Origin: Toxonevra muliebris
Lineage: Eukaryota > Arthropoda > Insecta > Diptera > Pallopteridae
Assembly: GCA_963691655.1 (NCBI GenBank)
Contig: OY829329.1
Coordinates: 54,449,408 to 54,513,407, forward strand
Length of the DNA: 64,000 nucleotides
Reading direction: 5' to 3'
Part shown: one piece after another, positions 11,687-24,163 of the stretch
Layout: each line of letters starts with the position of its first letter
Position numbering within the stretch: the first letter of the stretch is position 1
Position numbers and translations under genes: made by a program
The notes under the pieces: generated by a model
What the model saw: the letters and a program-made list of their open reading frames with translations, nothing else
Databases searched by the model: none
Told to the model about the DNA's origin: nothing

Positions 11687-14600
11687 AGCGGTGTGCACTT
11701 CTTCCTCAGCGCCATAATCATCATCGAATTCCTCGGCTGGTTCGTATTTCATTTGAACATCGTTTTCATTTTGTTCATCTTCTTCTTCTTCCATTTCTTC
11801 TTCCACTTCGTCTTCTTCTTCCTCTTCCGGCTCATCAGATTCTTCATCTGCAGCATCGCTCACCTCCTGTTTCATATCAATATCAGCACTAATATCGCCA
11901 CCATTACTACTTCTTATCATCAATTGTAGCTGTTGCATATACTGCATTTGCTGCTCTAGTCGTTCTTCTTCGTTTACTTCGGCTGTTGGCATTTGCGTTG
12001 CTGTTGCTACCTTTATATTATTTAAAAGCGCAGCATGTTTTTGTGTTACATGTAAAGCAAGCGATATCGCATTCTGATGAAGATCTCCACACGCAATGCA
12101 CACTAATTGAGTTCCAGTAGTTGTTGTTTCACTAACACCACCATCACTACCACCCACACGTCCTTCTGTTTTTCGTACTGCTGTAGTAACTGCCGCAGCT
12201 GAAGCATTTTCTTGTACTAATGTTAAATGTTTACGCATGTGTTTATTAAGATACGATTGTTGGCTGTATTTTTTATCGCATATATAACACGGGAATTTCT
12301 TGTCAATATGCTTCAGCAAATGTGCGCTCAAGCTTGAGGTTTGCGAAAAGGATTTACGGCAAATTTTACAGCTGAAAGGTTTTTCACCGGTATGAGTGCG
12401 CATATGTATGCCCAAACTGCCGGATTGAGTAAAAGACCGATTACAGATGTAGCAACAAAATGGATGAGAACCCATATGGTGCTTCATGTGTTGCACAAGT
12501 TCCGATGACGTACGATATGCCAACATGCATATACTGCATTGGTAGATTAATTGTTGTGTATGTATGAGAACGTGGTTGTCCAGTGAGGTTTTCTGCTTAA
12601 ATTTCTTTTCACATTTCGGGCATTTAAAGGATTCGCTGTCATTGTGTGACTTAATGTGTAGGGTTAAAGAGCTCATGTTCACAAAACCTGGGAAGAGAAA
12701 ATAAAGGGGAAACAAAAAATTCTTTAAATAAAAGCTAATTTTAGCTGGCAAAAACTATCGTTATTTTAATCTTTAAAAGTGTCAGTTAATTTTAAATCAA
12801 CCACAAGTTATAGTTTTTTCTTACCTTTCTCACATTGTGGGCACTGATATGGTTTTTTAACTGCATGAGAACGTACGTGTACCATGAGGCTGCTCGATTG
12901 TGGAAATGCCTGCAAAAATATTGATAAATAAATAATATGTTTTGTAGCATATAAATACGCAGTACGATACAAAAGGAACTTCTGGCTTAAAGTGAGGAAC
13001 AGAATGTCAAGCTGAAGCGTGAAGTAACAATCTGTCAAAAGTAAAATGTATACATTTTTATTGTAATCAAACACAATGTGAAGTTGTCGCTGCCGCTGAA
13101 GCGCAAAATAAGAACTTTTCAACTTTGTAGCGCTTCAAGCAACAACTGATTGTCAAAATAAAAGAAATAGGGTAGAAATAGACTTAAAAAAATAAGGATG
13201 CTATGTTTCTTGCACAAAAATTTGTTAGTCGTTAATTTTAAATTTAACATTTTATTTTTGTTTTTTCAAATTAAGTTAAACCTATTTTTCATTAGAGATC
13301 AATATGCATATAAATGTTAGAAAAGATTGCTACTACTTTTTTTTTTCTTCCCATGAAGAATGTCGAATATTGGATTTATAGTGTAAACTCCATTTTGTAA
13401 TTTAACTCATGTAAAATTTGTATTCGCCCTTAAAACGAATAAGTCATTTTCTTTTCCATTTTTCTCTTTTTCTATTTTTCTATTTTTTTGAAGAAAATAT
13501 AGCAAATGCAATCTGAAAATATTGCTTATTAATTTAAAGACAATAATCGTAATCGTAACCGGCGGTTATTAAAAATGATAATCGTAATCGTAAAAGCTAT
13601 ATCAGTGCATGACTTGTTGAAACCCGTTCAAAAACGAATGCTCTGGTTTGAAGTCTTTTAGTTTGATATGAGAGCATTTACCTGTTTCAGGAAAAAAAAT
13701 TTCCATTCACAAAAGAAATGTGGAAACGATTCAAAGTATCCCTTGAAGAAAGAATAGTTTCAGAGGCAGTTTGCAATTTTGCAGGTATAATAACATATGA
13801 TACTGGTAACTTAAATAATTGCAAAAGAATTTTCTTTCTGTCAATAACAGTATTTGCTATAGAGGTGATAATAGCAATCCTAGTGAGTGTGGGGTTATAT
13901 TTGGAGTACTCCGGAAAGTGAGTGTTGTATTAGTTTCAATGATTTTCGTTTTTTGGAGAAAGCTGAAATTGATGGGACTGAAAGAAAAGACTTTTCTAAG
14001 TTGCCCTGTTTTTGATTTTTTTTTATCTGTTGCAATCTAACACGGATGTGTGAAAACAATTTTCTTATTTCAAGTACAATTAATTTAGCGAATTCTAGGT
14101 AAAAGTTATAGATAAAAGTGATTGCTCTGCTTTGAGAGACTGGAAAAAAATATTAGAATGACACCCTATAAGTTTAATACAATTATTGAATTTTTATTAA
14201 TAAATTAAAGCTTTTTTCACTTACCTTGGAGCACTGATTACATTGATACGGTGTCTCACCGCTATGTATGCGAATGTGTGTGTTTAAACTCCCAATATGG
14301 GTAAAAGTTTTCTCGCATAAAGCACAGCGAAACGGTTTGTTTGATATATGCGAACGTACATGTTTCGCTAGATCACCGGCCGTCGGAAATGAAGCTTCAC
14401 ATTTATTGCATAAGAACAAATTTTGCACATTATTGTCATTTAAAGCGGATAACTGCAAAGCTTTTAAGCTCTTCCGTCCACGTTTACTTTTAATAATAAT
14501 CGGTATACGTGGAGGTTGTGGAGAAGTATTACCAGTATTACTTGGAATTATTGGATTTATTAAAATTATTGATGTTGATTCACGTGGATCATCCATTTTT

Positions 14601-15331
14601 AAGTTGATTGAATTCATATTATTAAATTGTGGATTATTATTAATCGAATCATTAAAGCCAGCAAATACACCGCTTTCACTATTTCCTGAACTCGAGGTTG
14701 ACGTTTCTTCCTCGATTAACTCGGGTAACTCTTTCTCGATTAGATCGGGTAGCTCTTCTTCGATTACCTCCGGTAGTTCTTCTTTGATAATCATTATCTG
14801 TTCTTTATCGATTACTCGCAGTTGTTCCCGCTGATTGATTGCTGATATTCTTGTTGGTGCTATTGTTATAGCAGACAATTGCTCTGTAACACTATTTTCG
14901 GTAATTGGTGTTTTATTACCACTATTATTTGTGTTATTTGAATCTGTAGATGTGCTATTACTGGATGAGGGTGATGATGGTGATGAGGTAGTTGTTGTGG
15001 ATGAGGAAGAATGAGATGAATCAGAATCACTTTCAGAATCTGTCTCGATTAATTCACAAACTGGTTCAAAAATAGGACTGTATTCAACATCATCGTCCTC
15101 GAAATTATTGTTTGAATTTTCTTCTACCTGATAGCACTCAGTCAAATGCTGTAATATAGGTATGCACTCTGTAAACATTTGTTGGCAATTATTGCAATGG
15201 AAGGTTAATTCGGGTTCTGGATTCTTTTCAGTTGGTGGGGGTGTTGCTCCTGCTGGAGTTATGGTTAATTGTTTTTTTGGGTCGTTGAAACGATCCTCTG
15301 GTATACATATAATATTATGGCTACTAAACAT
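11681..15331 (-). CDS. Poly-C2H2 zinc-finger protein, probable transcription factor
   Basis: Three exons: 15331-14225, 12909-12825 and 12687-11681, totalling 2199 nt (732 residues). Both junctions fall inside fingers and restore them: YQCNQCSK|AFPQSSSLMVHVRSH and YQCPQCEKG|FVNMSSLTLHIKSH, which confirms the splicing. Features in order: a degenerate C2HC finger (residues 46-66); a Ser/Asn/Thr-rich region; a Glu-rich repeat of the form EELPxxIE; nine C2H2 fingers from 306 to 551 with SGETP and TGEKP linkers; a tenth, degenerate finger (VCIACGD...HVTQKH); and a Glu/Asp-rich acidic C-terminus. Probably nuclear and DNA-binding. An AG acceptor just upstream (about 15358) suggests the ATG exon is preceded by a non-coding 5'UTR exon I cannot place. 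Orthology to a named fly gene is not clear to me. Confidence 0.93.
12910..14224 (-). other. Intron 1 of the zinc-finger gene
   Basis: A 1.3-kb intron. It contains short AATCGTAATCGTAA motifs near 13545-13590 and T-rich stretches. No embedded gene or transposon end was recognised. Confidence 0.7.
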
Positions 15332-15358
15332 ATTGATTTTATAATGATATTTTAAGGC

Positions 15359-18300
15359 TGAAAGAGAAGAAATGATAAAAAAAGAGAAAAGGTGTGAAAA
15401 ATTAAGTTTGTACTTTGAAATAATATATAAGCTACTATCTTTTATTGTTTGTTGTATTAGTTGTCTGGTGTTAGTATGCATTGAAAGGAAGAAACAAACT
15501 GAGCCATGCTGAAATTTGTGAAGGGTACCAACTGGTTTTAGTTTGGTTCACTCATATCAAACACCTTTGTAAACCTAAGCTTTGGCTGATTCTACCTTTG
15601 TATACGAATTCTTATCTTGTTTTGTATCTATCCAACAATAATTTCGCAATTTAATAGATAGTTACTACAAAAAAAAAAAAAATTGGATAGGCCATAAATA
15701 ATTGAGGGTCACATTTATTACTGAGCCAAGACATCTATGTATATCAAATTGAAACTTTATTTTTGGAATTGAGAAAAGCATTAACTTGTTGTTGTATCGA
15801 TTTTCTTCATTCATTTTTACATACAAAACCCAAAAACAAAAACCTTAGACATTAAATTTTGTTTTTGTGCATCATATATCTGCATATAGCAGGTAGTTTA
15901 CATTACCGAGAACATGCTGTGCTCAAACAAGGTCTCCATATTGAAAACTTATTCTTGGAATTGAGCTGTGAGAGAAAGAAAAGCCTAAACAGCAACAACA
16001 GCCGGTGTTTTCGCCATTTTTATACTACTTATCTACAAAAACAAAAATACTTCACAGTTGCGACTATATCCTCTCAAAGTGAAAACAGATTTGCAATTTT
16101 ATGCCAATTTAAATATGTAGGTAATAAATTTTTAAGCGTTATATTTATTACTGACCTAAGGTATGTATATATATACATATATATATGTTGCTGCCAGACT
16201 TTTGTCTCTGCAAACCTGAGTTCGATTCTCGGCTTGGGTATGTTTCTTATCTATCTTTCCTTCTCTCTTTCTTTCTTTCTTGGGCCTTTGGTACAGTAGA
16301 TCTTATAGTTCGCAATGCCTGACTTTCGAGTCGTCCTTCCTTTAAATATTAATAAGGTATGTATATATGTGTAATTGAAATTTATTCCTAAAGTTGAAAA
16401 AAACACGTGTTTCCATTTTTTATTTAAAAACCCCAAAGCAAAATGGAGCTGTGCAACGTAAAATCAACTCTAGATTCAGGTTTCTTCCGTGGACCCCAAT
16501 AGTACTATATACTTTATACTTAACAGATCAGTTTAAATATAGAAGATCCTTGTAGTGTTTGAAACCTAGCTTTGGCCAAATGTGGCCAGTGTTTCTGCAG
16601 GCAGTATTTTTTAACCAAGTTTTATTAATTACGTCAGAGAACCACGTCTTGATCAGTAATTTTCAGATATCTAGAGGCTTTGAAAAAGATTTATGCAAGC
16701 TTAGAATGTTTGTTCTTAAATGAAACGGAAATAGCTTGACGTAATGTAATCCGACGATTACTTAAGCTGAGGTTTACATTATATGGGCACCGTAATGAGA
16801 AGAGTATCTAGTGCCTCAGTGATAGTAGTTCTCAAAACGACACTGATATAAATTTTTGCAGATTTTCGTACCCTTTCTAGAGATTTTTCGAGTTCTGCGA
16901 GTATTTGTTAGTTTTATTTCATTTGCATTTTTCAACGTTTTAATATTGTTTTCATGATTATAATGAATGAATGACTGAATGTTTTGCATAATAGCTCAAA
17001 CAAACAGTGCCATTTTTTGTCAATTGCTTTTTTTGTATGTGTTTTGAGAAAATAAACTTGGGGACATACTTTTGGAGGATGCCTATTAGGAATTTAAAGT
17101 TTTTGTCTGGTTTTCTAACAGACAGTAGTTGAGAAACTAGAATTAAATGTAAGTGCTGGCTGTTTTAAAATAATATATCAACTAACCTAGAAATATGCAA
17201 GGTTTTTTTATGCAGTTGATTATTTCTAGCCTTATATTGTATCATAAAGCCCGATATAGTTTTTTTGCGAGCAAAACTTTTTAAACAATTCTGTTTACAT
17301 ATTTCTGGTAATTTTCTTTCAAAGGAGACAGGCTTTATTGGCTTACGTTAAGTAAGCATATCGTAAGGCATTTTCATTACTCTTGAAATTGCGAAAACAT
17401 CAATTACGACAAAAAAAGCCGGCTTTTTATTTCAATCGATTTTATCTGCAAAACGAAAACAAAACGTTGTTTTTAATGTCAGGCAAAAGTGGCCCTTAAG
17501 TCCTTGATAGTTATAAAAAAGCACGTGGGAATAAATCAAAGCTTCTTGCACCCAATTCTGTTTTAAATCCAGTTTTGATTAAACATGAACTGGAAAAATG
17601 GTGGATGGTGCAGGCAAGCTGCTCGCTGTAGTTTTCTCGCGCTTCATTTATTACTGTGGCCGATTTTATTTTACAAATCAATCAATAGTGTTCCTCAACA
17701 ACAAAGTAGCAAAATTTTAAACATTTGCTCACATTTGTTTATAAACAAAAGCAGCGAAGTGCTAAACCAAAAAATACAAGCAAACTAATAGGAAGATTTA
17801 AAAAATATACCTGTTTTTGTTTGAACTTCTGAATATTAATGAATAACTAGTTGTAATTCCGTAGTTTCTAAGTTTTCCTTTGTATGCGAATTTTGAAACA
17901 CTTGCACTTTTATTTGTGTCTTTAACTCTAAGTAAAGAAGCTTTACTTCTTTTATACATTATTTTCCCGTAGGCACGAACTTATTAATTCTGATCAATAA
18001 ACACTTAACCAAACTGAACACTTCGAATGAAAAAACAAGAATAAAATCTTCAACAAAGTATTTTAGTAAATTTAGAAATAATAAAAAGGATTATCTTTAA
18101 GTGTGTGTGATGCGTCTCTATAATTATTTTTGTTTTGATTTTGTTGCGTTTTGTTACAGCGTTGCATGCTGAAGTATGTGTGAAACAACATGACAATAAA
18201 AACTCCTAACATATCATATAAACAAATATAATTTAATTATTATAAAATTTAAAACATATAGAAATAAATAATTGATAATTATTAACTTTTGGTTTACTAA

Positions 18301-18846
18301 ACTATTTGCATTTTGTATAATATGAATTTTTTATAACTTTTATATTTTATAAGTTCATGCTAATTGCAACCCTGCATGGTATTTGTGCAAATTCGTTTTT
18401 CTTCTTTTTCATTTGCACGTAAATTACATGTGCTGTGTATGTGTGCGTGATAAACAAAACAATTCCGAATTGGCTAGTGATACCAGATGGCTGCATTTCT
18501 TACCTTCTTCATATATTTCAAATATTCAACGTAAAATGTTCGATTAATTTTCGTAACTTTTCAGATATATAGTAGGATGATCGAAAATTTTAAAAATTTA
18601 ACTTTTCTATTTCTTTAATTTAAGAGAGAATACAGCACAACTTTGAATGAGGAATTTTTAATTACTTCAGTTTTCAAAATATGTATAATTTATAATTTGG
18701 TAACTATTAATTTTATTAATAAAATACTTACTGTTACTTGTCCTTGTCTATAAAAGCACATTTTACTACAAATTTTAATTGAAAAACAAATAATAAACAT
18801 AAGTACATAGGTGCATATATGTTGCAATGTATTAGAATTGTTTGTG
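15359..18846. other. Upstream region of the zinc-finger gene
   Basis: Non-coding as far as I can see. It should contain the 5'UTR exon and promoter of the zinc-finger gene. Two - strand donor-like sites, CAG|GTATAT near 17812 and AAG|GTAAGA near 18502, are candidates but neither has independent support. A CTTT microsatellite lies at 16263-16281 and a TATATACATATATAT tract near 16165. The short open frame at 17585 is dismissed. Confidence 0.4.
16190..16345 (+). repeat. tRNA-like SINE fragment
   Basis: GAGTTCGATTCTCGG is a good Pol III B box, preceded at tRNA spacing by GTTGCTGCCAGAC, a weak A box. A pyrimidine CTTT tract follows. There is no complete tRNA cloverleaf and the 3' limit is unclear. 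Confidence 0.45.
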
Positions 18847-19055
18847 AACTATAAAAGGAACTAGTTTGCCAGAGGCAAATGAACTAAAAGATTGAATCCC
18901 TCAAGTAAACTAAAACTCCCAAGTTTTAATTGCCCAAATGTATAAATTTAACTATAAAAGGAACTAGTTCACTAAAGGAAAATGAACTAAAAGATCGGAT
19001 CCATCAAGTAAACTTAAATTCTCAAGTCTATACAGTTTTAGTTGCCCAAATGCAT
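18847..19055. repeat. Two tandem copies of a 103-bp unit
   Basis: AACTATAAAAGGAACTAGTT starts at 18847 and again at 18950. The following text (AATGAACTAAAAGAT, ATCAAGTAAACT, TTGCCCAAATG) recurs at the same spacing. Each unit also carries a TATAAAAGG box. A MITE (19069-19390) abuts the second unit. Confidence 0.75.
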
Positions 19056-19068
19056 TAATTGAGTCATA

Positions 19069-19390
19069 TTAGGTCCGTTCCGTACATTTTGGGTAAAGTC
19101 TGGAAAACTGAAAGTAAACGAAAAATGCTCTCTCTGATAGACAAAAATTCTTTATTTATTTATTAATTATTTTAAATTTTCAATATATTTTCACTAAAGC
19201 AAAACAGCTATTGTTTAACACTTTTAACATTTTTACCCGAAGAAAAAGTGCGGGCTATTTCGTACAAGAAAAATAAGACAATTACGCTCTCATCTCTGCT
19301 CTCATTTGCAAGTTTTTTAAGTACGGGAAATCTTTTGGGCTGTTTTGGGTAAATTCGTGCACCCGCGGTAAAGTACGGGAACGGACCTAA
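19069..19390. mobile_element. 322-bp MITE with TA flanks
   Basis: The ends TTAGGTCCGTTCCGTAC and ...GTACGGGAACGGACCTAA are inverted repeats. TA dinucleotides flank both sides (19067-19068, 19391-19392), suggesting a Tc1/mariner-type insertion. The short frame on the - strand inside is not transposase. Confidence 0.75.
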
Positions 19391-20029
19391 TATCGCATGT
19401 ATTCCCGGTATGTACTTGCCGTGTGCACTTGTTGTATGCACTTGTTGTATGCACTTGCTGTAATATCATTTGGGCTCTGATTCTATTTTCTGTCATGCTG
19501 TTGACTTGCTAGCAATATTTTTTGACAATTGTTTTATTAATTTTTTTTAATCAGATTACACATTGTTCGTATAGAAGTTGCAGTGTCAGAAGTGGTATAT
19601 GGTGGACTGCTATGCAAAGTCCCTGCTAGAAAAGTCAAACAGAATTAACTATCAATGCCAAGCTTTCAAAAGTAAAACTAGCCTGGGAAAAAGGCAATTC
19701 TGAAAATATTGATATGTTTGATGTTGAAACTGAACTCCTGAATAAATCATTTTGTATACAAATAAAATAGCTATAGCAAGATGGATTTTGAAATCTTAAT
19801 GAGAATCTGATGGTATAGCAATCCTTATTTCACTCTTTTTTATTTTAAAAATTGTTTATTTTGGGTCGAATTATTCAAGTGTAGAAGGTTTGCGTGAGCT
19901 GAAGACCCTATTAGTCAGCGCTCTTTCTCTTTTAGTAATCATCATTATCATTGGCTTTTAAAATATAAATATATAAAGCTTAGATATGTAAATTTAAAAA
20001 CAGAAGTAACCGGAAGTGCACGTCTGGGT

Positions 20030-20430
20030 TCAACTCTATCACTTCTCTCATTTTCACTATACATTAATGACCTGCCAAATGTTCTCGTGCATTCTAAACT
20101 CCATCTCTATACTAAGTTCCCCACACTTAATCAGTGGTTGCATGCCTAAACGACGATCTAGCACACATTTATGATTGGGCTTCAATAAACTGTCTTTGTC
20201 TAAACCCAACCAAGTCAAAGTGCTTAGTAGTAACAAAAGTTAAGTTAAATGGGTTTGCAAAAGCGCTAAGGACCCTAACATTGAACAACCATATTACCAA
20301 CCCTTCTCTACGGATGTGAAATATACGCGAATTGTGATTCCACCTGTAAGTTAAAGCTTCGTGTCCTTTTCATCAATATTGCCAGGTATATCTATGGCCT
20401 TAAACGATTCGATCATGTGGCATATTTTTC
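20030..20430 (+). pseudogene. Fragment of a jockey-like LINE reverse transcriptase
   Basis: Broken frames read GSTLSLS-FSLYINDLPNVL, then VACLNDDLAHIYDWAS with CLNPTKSKCLV, then ARYIYGLKRFDHVAYF. These are the motif B'-to-thumb stretch of a jockey/I-like non-LTR retrotransposon ORF2 and its C-terminal segment. The YxDD box is not intact, and stops and frame changes make it dead. Both ends of the element are missing. Confidence 0.7.
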
Positions 20431-21301
20431 CGTTAACATTTTTAATCTTAAGTTTGAGCATTTATTAAACTTTCGTACTTTAATCTTCCTACATAAATTT
20501 ATTATTTTGTTATATTCTTTTTGTTTAGTTTATTCTCTTTCTTTAATGTTGACCAAACTTCTGTTTCTTCATTTAGTTTTAGTTTAATTATCCCATTTAT
20601 TGTGAAAATTTTACTCAAGTATGACTGGTGCTATCTAATAAGACATGGTCTTAATTCACTAGGTTTAGTAATAAATATTAATAATAAAACCTTTTTGGTG
20701 TTAAATTTATTTAAATGTAATGTGTTATAACTTTTTTTCTACCCAATATACTGATAAAGTAAAATAAATTATTTTTTTAAATATTTTTAGCTCTTAAATG
20801 GTCGTAATGATATCCAGCTCTGTGTATTTTATTTCAATTGTGTTGGCAATACTGGCTGTCTCTAAATAATCGATTTCGATAAGTGATAATCAAATTGGCG
20901 CGGAAATGGAAAATAGTAAGTTGTTCGTAATAAGATTCGTTAGAAATGACGGAATATTGAAAATGTGAAATAGTGAATATGTGAAATAGAAGAAAAAGCA
21001 AGTGATGAAAAAAAGTGTGCTGCTTTAAAACGCAAAAACCATGTGTTTTTCTATGAAAAGCAGAAATATTAATTTCTTCAAAGTGGCTAACAATAAACTG
21101 CAAGAAAAGTACCAGTAGAATATTGGTACAGATATCTTAAGGTAATTAAACTGTTTTTCCTTTTATATAGTATTATATATCAAACTACGTGTATGTATGT
21201 TAATATTATAAAAGTTACTTTATATAAAGATTGCTTATATTATGCACACGAAATGATATCGAATTGATGAATGTCACAACAGAACTTCCAGCAATTTATT
21301 T

Positions 21302-21440
21302 AAGAGAGGCAGAGAGAGATATGAAAACAAGGGCGGTACTATTCTAATTCGAAAAAAAATATGCAACTTATTTCAGAGAGGAAGAGAGAGATATGAAAAC
21401 AAGGGCGGTACTATTCTAATTCAAAAAAGAATATACAAAT
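21302..21440. repeat. Two tandem copies of a 72-bp unit
   Basis: ATATGAAAACAAGGGCGGTA occurs at 21319 and 21391, with GAGAGGAAGAGAGAG-type purine sequence before and CTATTCTAATTC after in both. The copies differ at a few positions, so it is a fairly recent local duplication. Confidence 0.8.
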
Positions 21441-21990
21441 AAAGGAGTACAGAAATTAGGTCTGCTCACGTACTTTTCCATCAAAAGCTTTCAGGAAGAG
21501 AGTAAAAGAAAGATTGAGAAAAAAATCCTCACAGAAAACTATTATAAACTTTCAATTAAATAGTGATCCATTATTTTGAAAATTAATTTTAAGCGCAAAA
21601 AAATATTGTGTGGCTTATAATTTAATTTAATTAATTTAAAGAGTAAGTTGTTGAAATCATTTCGTGGGGAATACTCGCATTCACAAATACTTATATTATC
21701 CAAACCACAAATTTAATTTAACAAATTTAACACACAAAAATTATTGTTAACGTTTTAATATTTGTAAGTTCTTTTTTTTCGGCAGCTGAAAACTTCTGAA
21801 AGTAAAAATTTTACTTTCAGAAACTTTAAATTACTTTTTTCTCTCTCACATTCTTATGCTTTCGTTTTGCTCTCTCGTTGAAAGTTTTTCGAGTACGTGA
21901 ACACTTGACTAGTAAAAACTATTAACAATTGTTGACAATTTTCAACAACTTTTTGTGTGTGAACAAACCTATTGTTGACTAAATATGGTC

Positions 21991-22115
21991 TTATGCCTGG
22001 TTTTCACTATGTCAAATTCAATCAAATTTGCCTATATGTTGGCAAATTTCATTTAGGAAATTCTCTCTTTCCCTCTTTTTGACAGGGAATAGGACATAGT
22101 GAGAACCAAGCATTA
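21991..22115. mobile_element. 125-bp MITE with TTA-type flanks
   Basis: Left end ATGCCTGGTTTTCACTATGTC pairs with a right end whose reverse complement is ATGCTTGGTTCTCACTATGTC. TTA at both outer ends would fit a PIF/Harbinger-type 3-bp target duplication, but TA is equally readable. A separate short palindrome with AAGTAAAAATTTTACTTTC lies at about 21791-21825. Confidence 0.65.
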
Positions 22116-22928
22116 GACTCGGGGTAAAAAATGCTTGCAAGATAGTTGTTTCTACTCGTAACTTCTTGATTGTGGGGTGAAAGGGATATCAGAAGAGAGA
22201 TAGGAAAATCCCTTTTTAATAATTATTGTCAGCATTATTTTTGAATTTGAATATAAAATGGGAGAAAGAGTACAGCCAGTAACAGCAATTTCTGGCAATA
22301 ACTGCCTAATCTAAAAGTGAATTATTCTGCTCTGTTCGAAACTAGTGACCAACAGCGGTGAAACAATTAAATCGTTTCATGCAAATAAGACTTAGTAGCT
22401 ACTTAGTTAACTTACAATTTTGAATAGTTGTGGAATAGCTGTATCTTTATATACAATTGCCCTAATAAGGTTACAATGATATTCCCAAGAGTTGAAGAGA
22501 TAAAGAAGAAACGGCTATAAACTAATGGAAGTAGCTAATTAAAGACATATGCAGGTGTGCTTAAAATTTTAAAACGAGGACACATATTTTTTCTTCAATT
22601 CAAAATTAATACTACAAAACAAATATATAAATATTAGAAATGATATCGATATAGTTCATTCAGCTTTTGCTGATAATATCTATAAATTTGATGTCATCTT
22701 TTGAGATTATGCCGTCGGATTTAATTCAATATTTTGTATAAATTTTCTCATGTATTCAGTTAATATTTGTAAAGTTATTGCCAGCTTTGGAGATATTTTT
22801 TTAATGCATGGGGAAAGGTCTGTGGATTCTCTATCATCATAATTTTTTTACATATATTGATTAGAAAATGTTTGTAGCTTTGCAAGAATTGACATTCCAA
22901 ATCATCTCTTCTTGCTTACTACATCTCC

Positions 22929-23318
22929 TCAGATTTCCTCAACTTTTTCAAGTCTACACAAAAGTTGAATGAGACGTGAACGCTTTGAACGTTTTTTCGA
23001 TTTAGTAACTATCACTTGAGAACGTGGGCGAGTTTCCTTAATAAACTCATAGGATTCAGTGGAACCCACGACACATACATCAGATGCTCCAAAATCATAA
23101 CCAAAACACTTGCCACTTGGTATTTCAGCAGCTTGTATATCTTTAGTTTCCAGCTGAATAATTGGCTGATCTTCACCAGCGGATGTTGTTGGCACCATTA
23201 ATACACAATGTAATTGATCTGTTTGAATGGAATGTTTCAAATTTAGTATGGCTTGGGAAGCATCGTAGAATAGCGGTAAATTGTCTGTTGCGAAATCACT
23301 AGATAATTCGTTGTTGCT
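22929..23318 (-). CDS. Unrecognised open coding segment, possible terminal exon
   Basis: A stop-free run of about 129 codons upstream of a TGA at 22931-22929. It reads NNELSSDFATDNLPLFYDAS...; an internal Met-containing part begins LKHSIQTDQLHCVLMVP, and it ends in a basic stretch (SKKRSKRSR) and LLCRLEKVEEI. An in-frame TGA lies just upstream with possible acceptors (AAG|GAG) between, so this could be the 3' exon of a gene whose other exons I cannot find, or a fragment. The composition is more protein-like than the surrounding DNA. No domain recognised and no nearby AATAAA found. Confidence 0.35.
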   Translation of the reverse strand, partial: SNNELSSDFATDNLPLFYDASQAILNLKHSIQTDQLHCVLMVPTTSAGEDQPIIQLETKDIQAAEIPSGKCFGYDFGASDVCVVGSTESYEFIKETRPRSQVIVTKSKKRSKRSRLIQLLCRLEKVEEI

Positions 23319-24163
23319 CCTTCACTGATAAGAGTAAAACTGTTATGTTTGTGATATTTTTAGTAGACTATGAAATTTAAATCTAGGTGCTAATTTTCAA
23401 AGTTTTTTTTTTTAAGTAATGGATAACAGGCTTAGTGAACATTTGTAGTCATCACGAATACAGTGTATATAGAGACGGGCAAACCAGGCGGCCGTTTCAG
23501 AATCGGCAACGATTGCTCACCAGTGATCTTAGTTATCAACCTTAAAAATGGAGTCCACAAAATGTGTCCACACTTTGGGGATTATATTGTGGACTTGCTT
23601 TGTGGGTATAATTTTGTGGGCACAATTTGTGGAACCTTGTTTTGATTATAACCTCTCAGAGTAGTTTTTTTAAAGTCGTTTTATGAAAAAATATACCGTG
23701 CAACTCGGGTGGTTTGCACAAGCGAAATCTGTTACAGCATAGGCGATCACGCCTACTTAAAACAATTGAAACAAAAGATTTTTAAAATAAGTTTATTAAA
23801 TAACAGACGTGTACTTGTAACAAAACAAAATAAAATTATATATAATTTGAACTTTAGATTGTTTTAATATAACTAAAAATTAAAATACAAATTAAATTAG
23901 TATTAATTTATATAAATTAAATTTAAGATATTTCACTAAGCAATAGACTATAATTGTATGCATGATAAATAAGTACCTACAATTAAATTTTATGCTAAAT
24001 TCAATCAATAATAAAATGAACACACTCGATGATTAGGTGATTTCATTAAATGGGCAATGTTTGGCAAATGGAACATCAATGCAAATGCAACCCTGAGCGC
24101 TGAAAATTAAAAAAAGAATTAAAAATAAATAAAAAGGAAATCTGTAACAACAAAATATTCTTC

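Noticed and set aside
14268..14834. 188-codon + strand frame
   Set aside because: Antisense shadow of the zinc-finger first exon.
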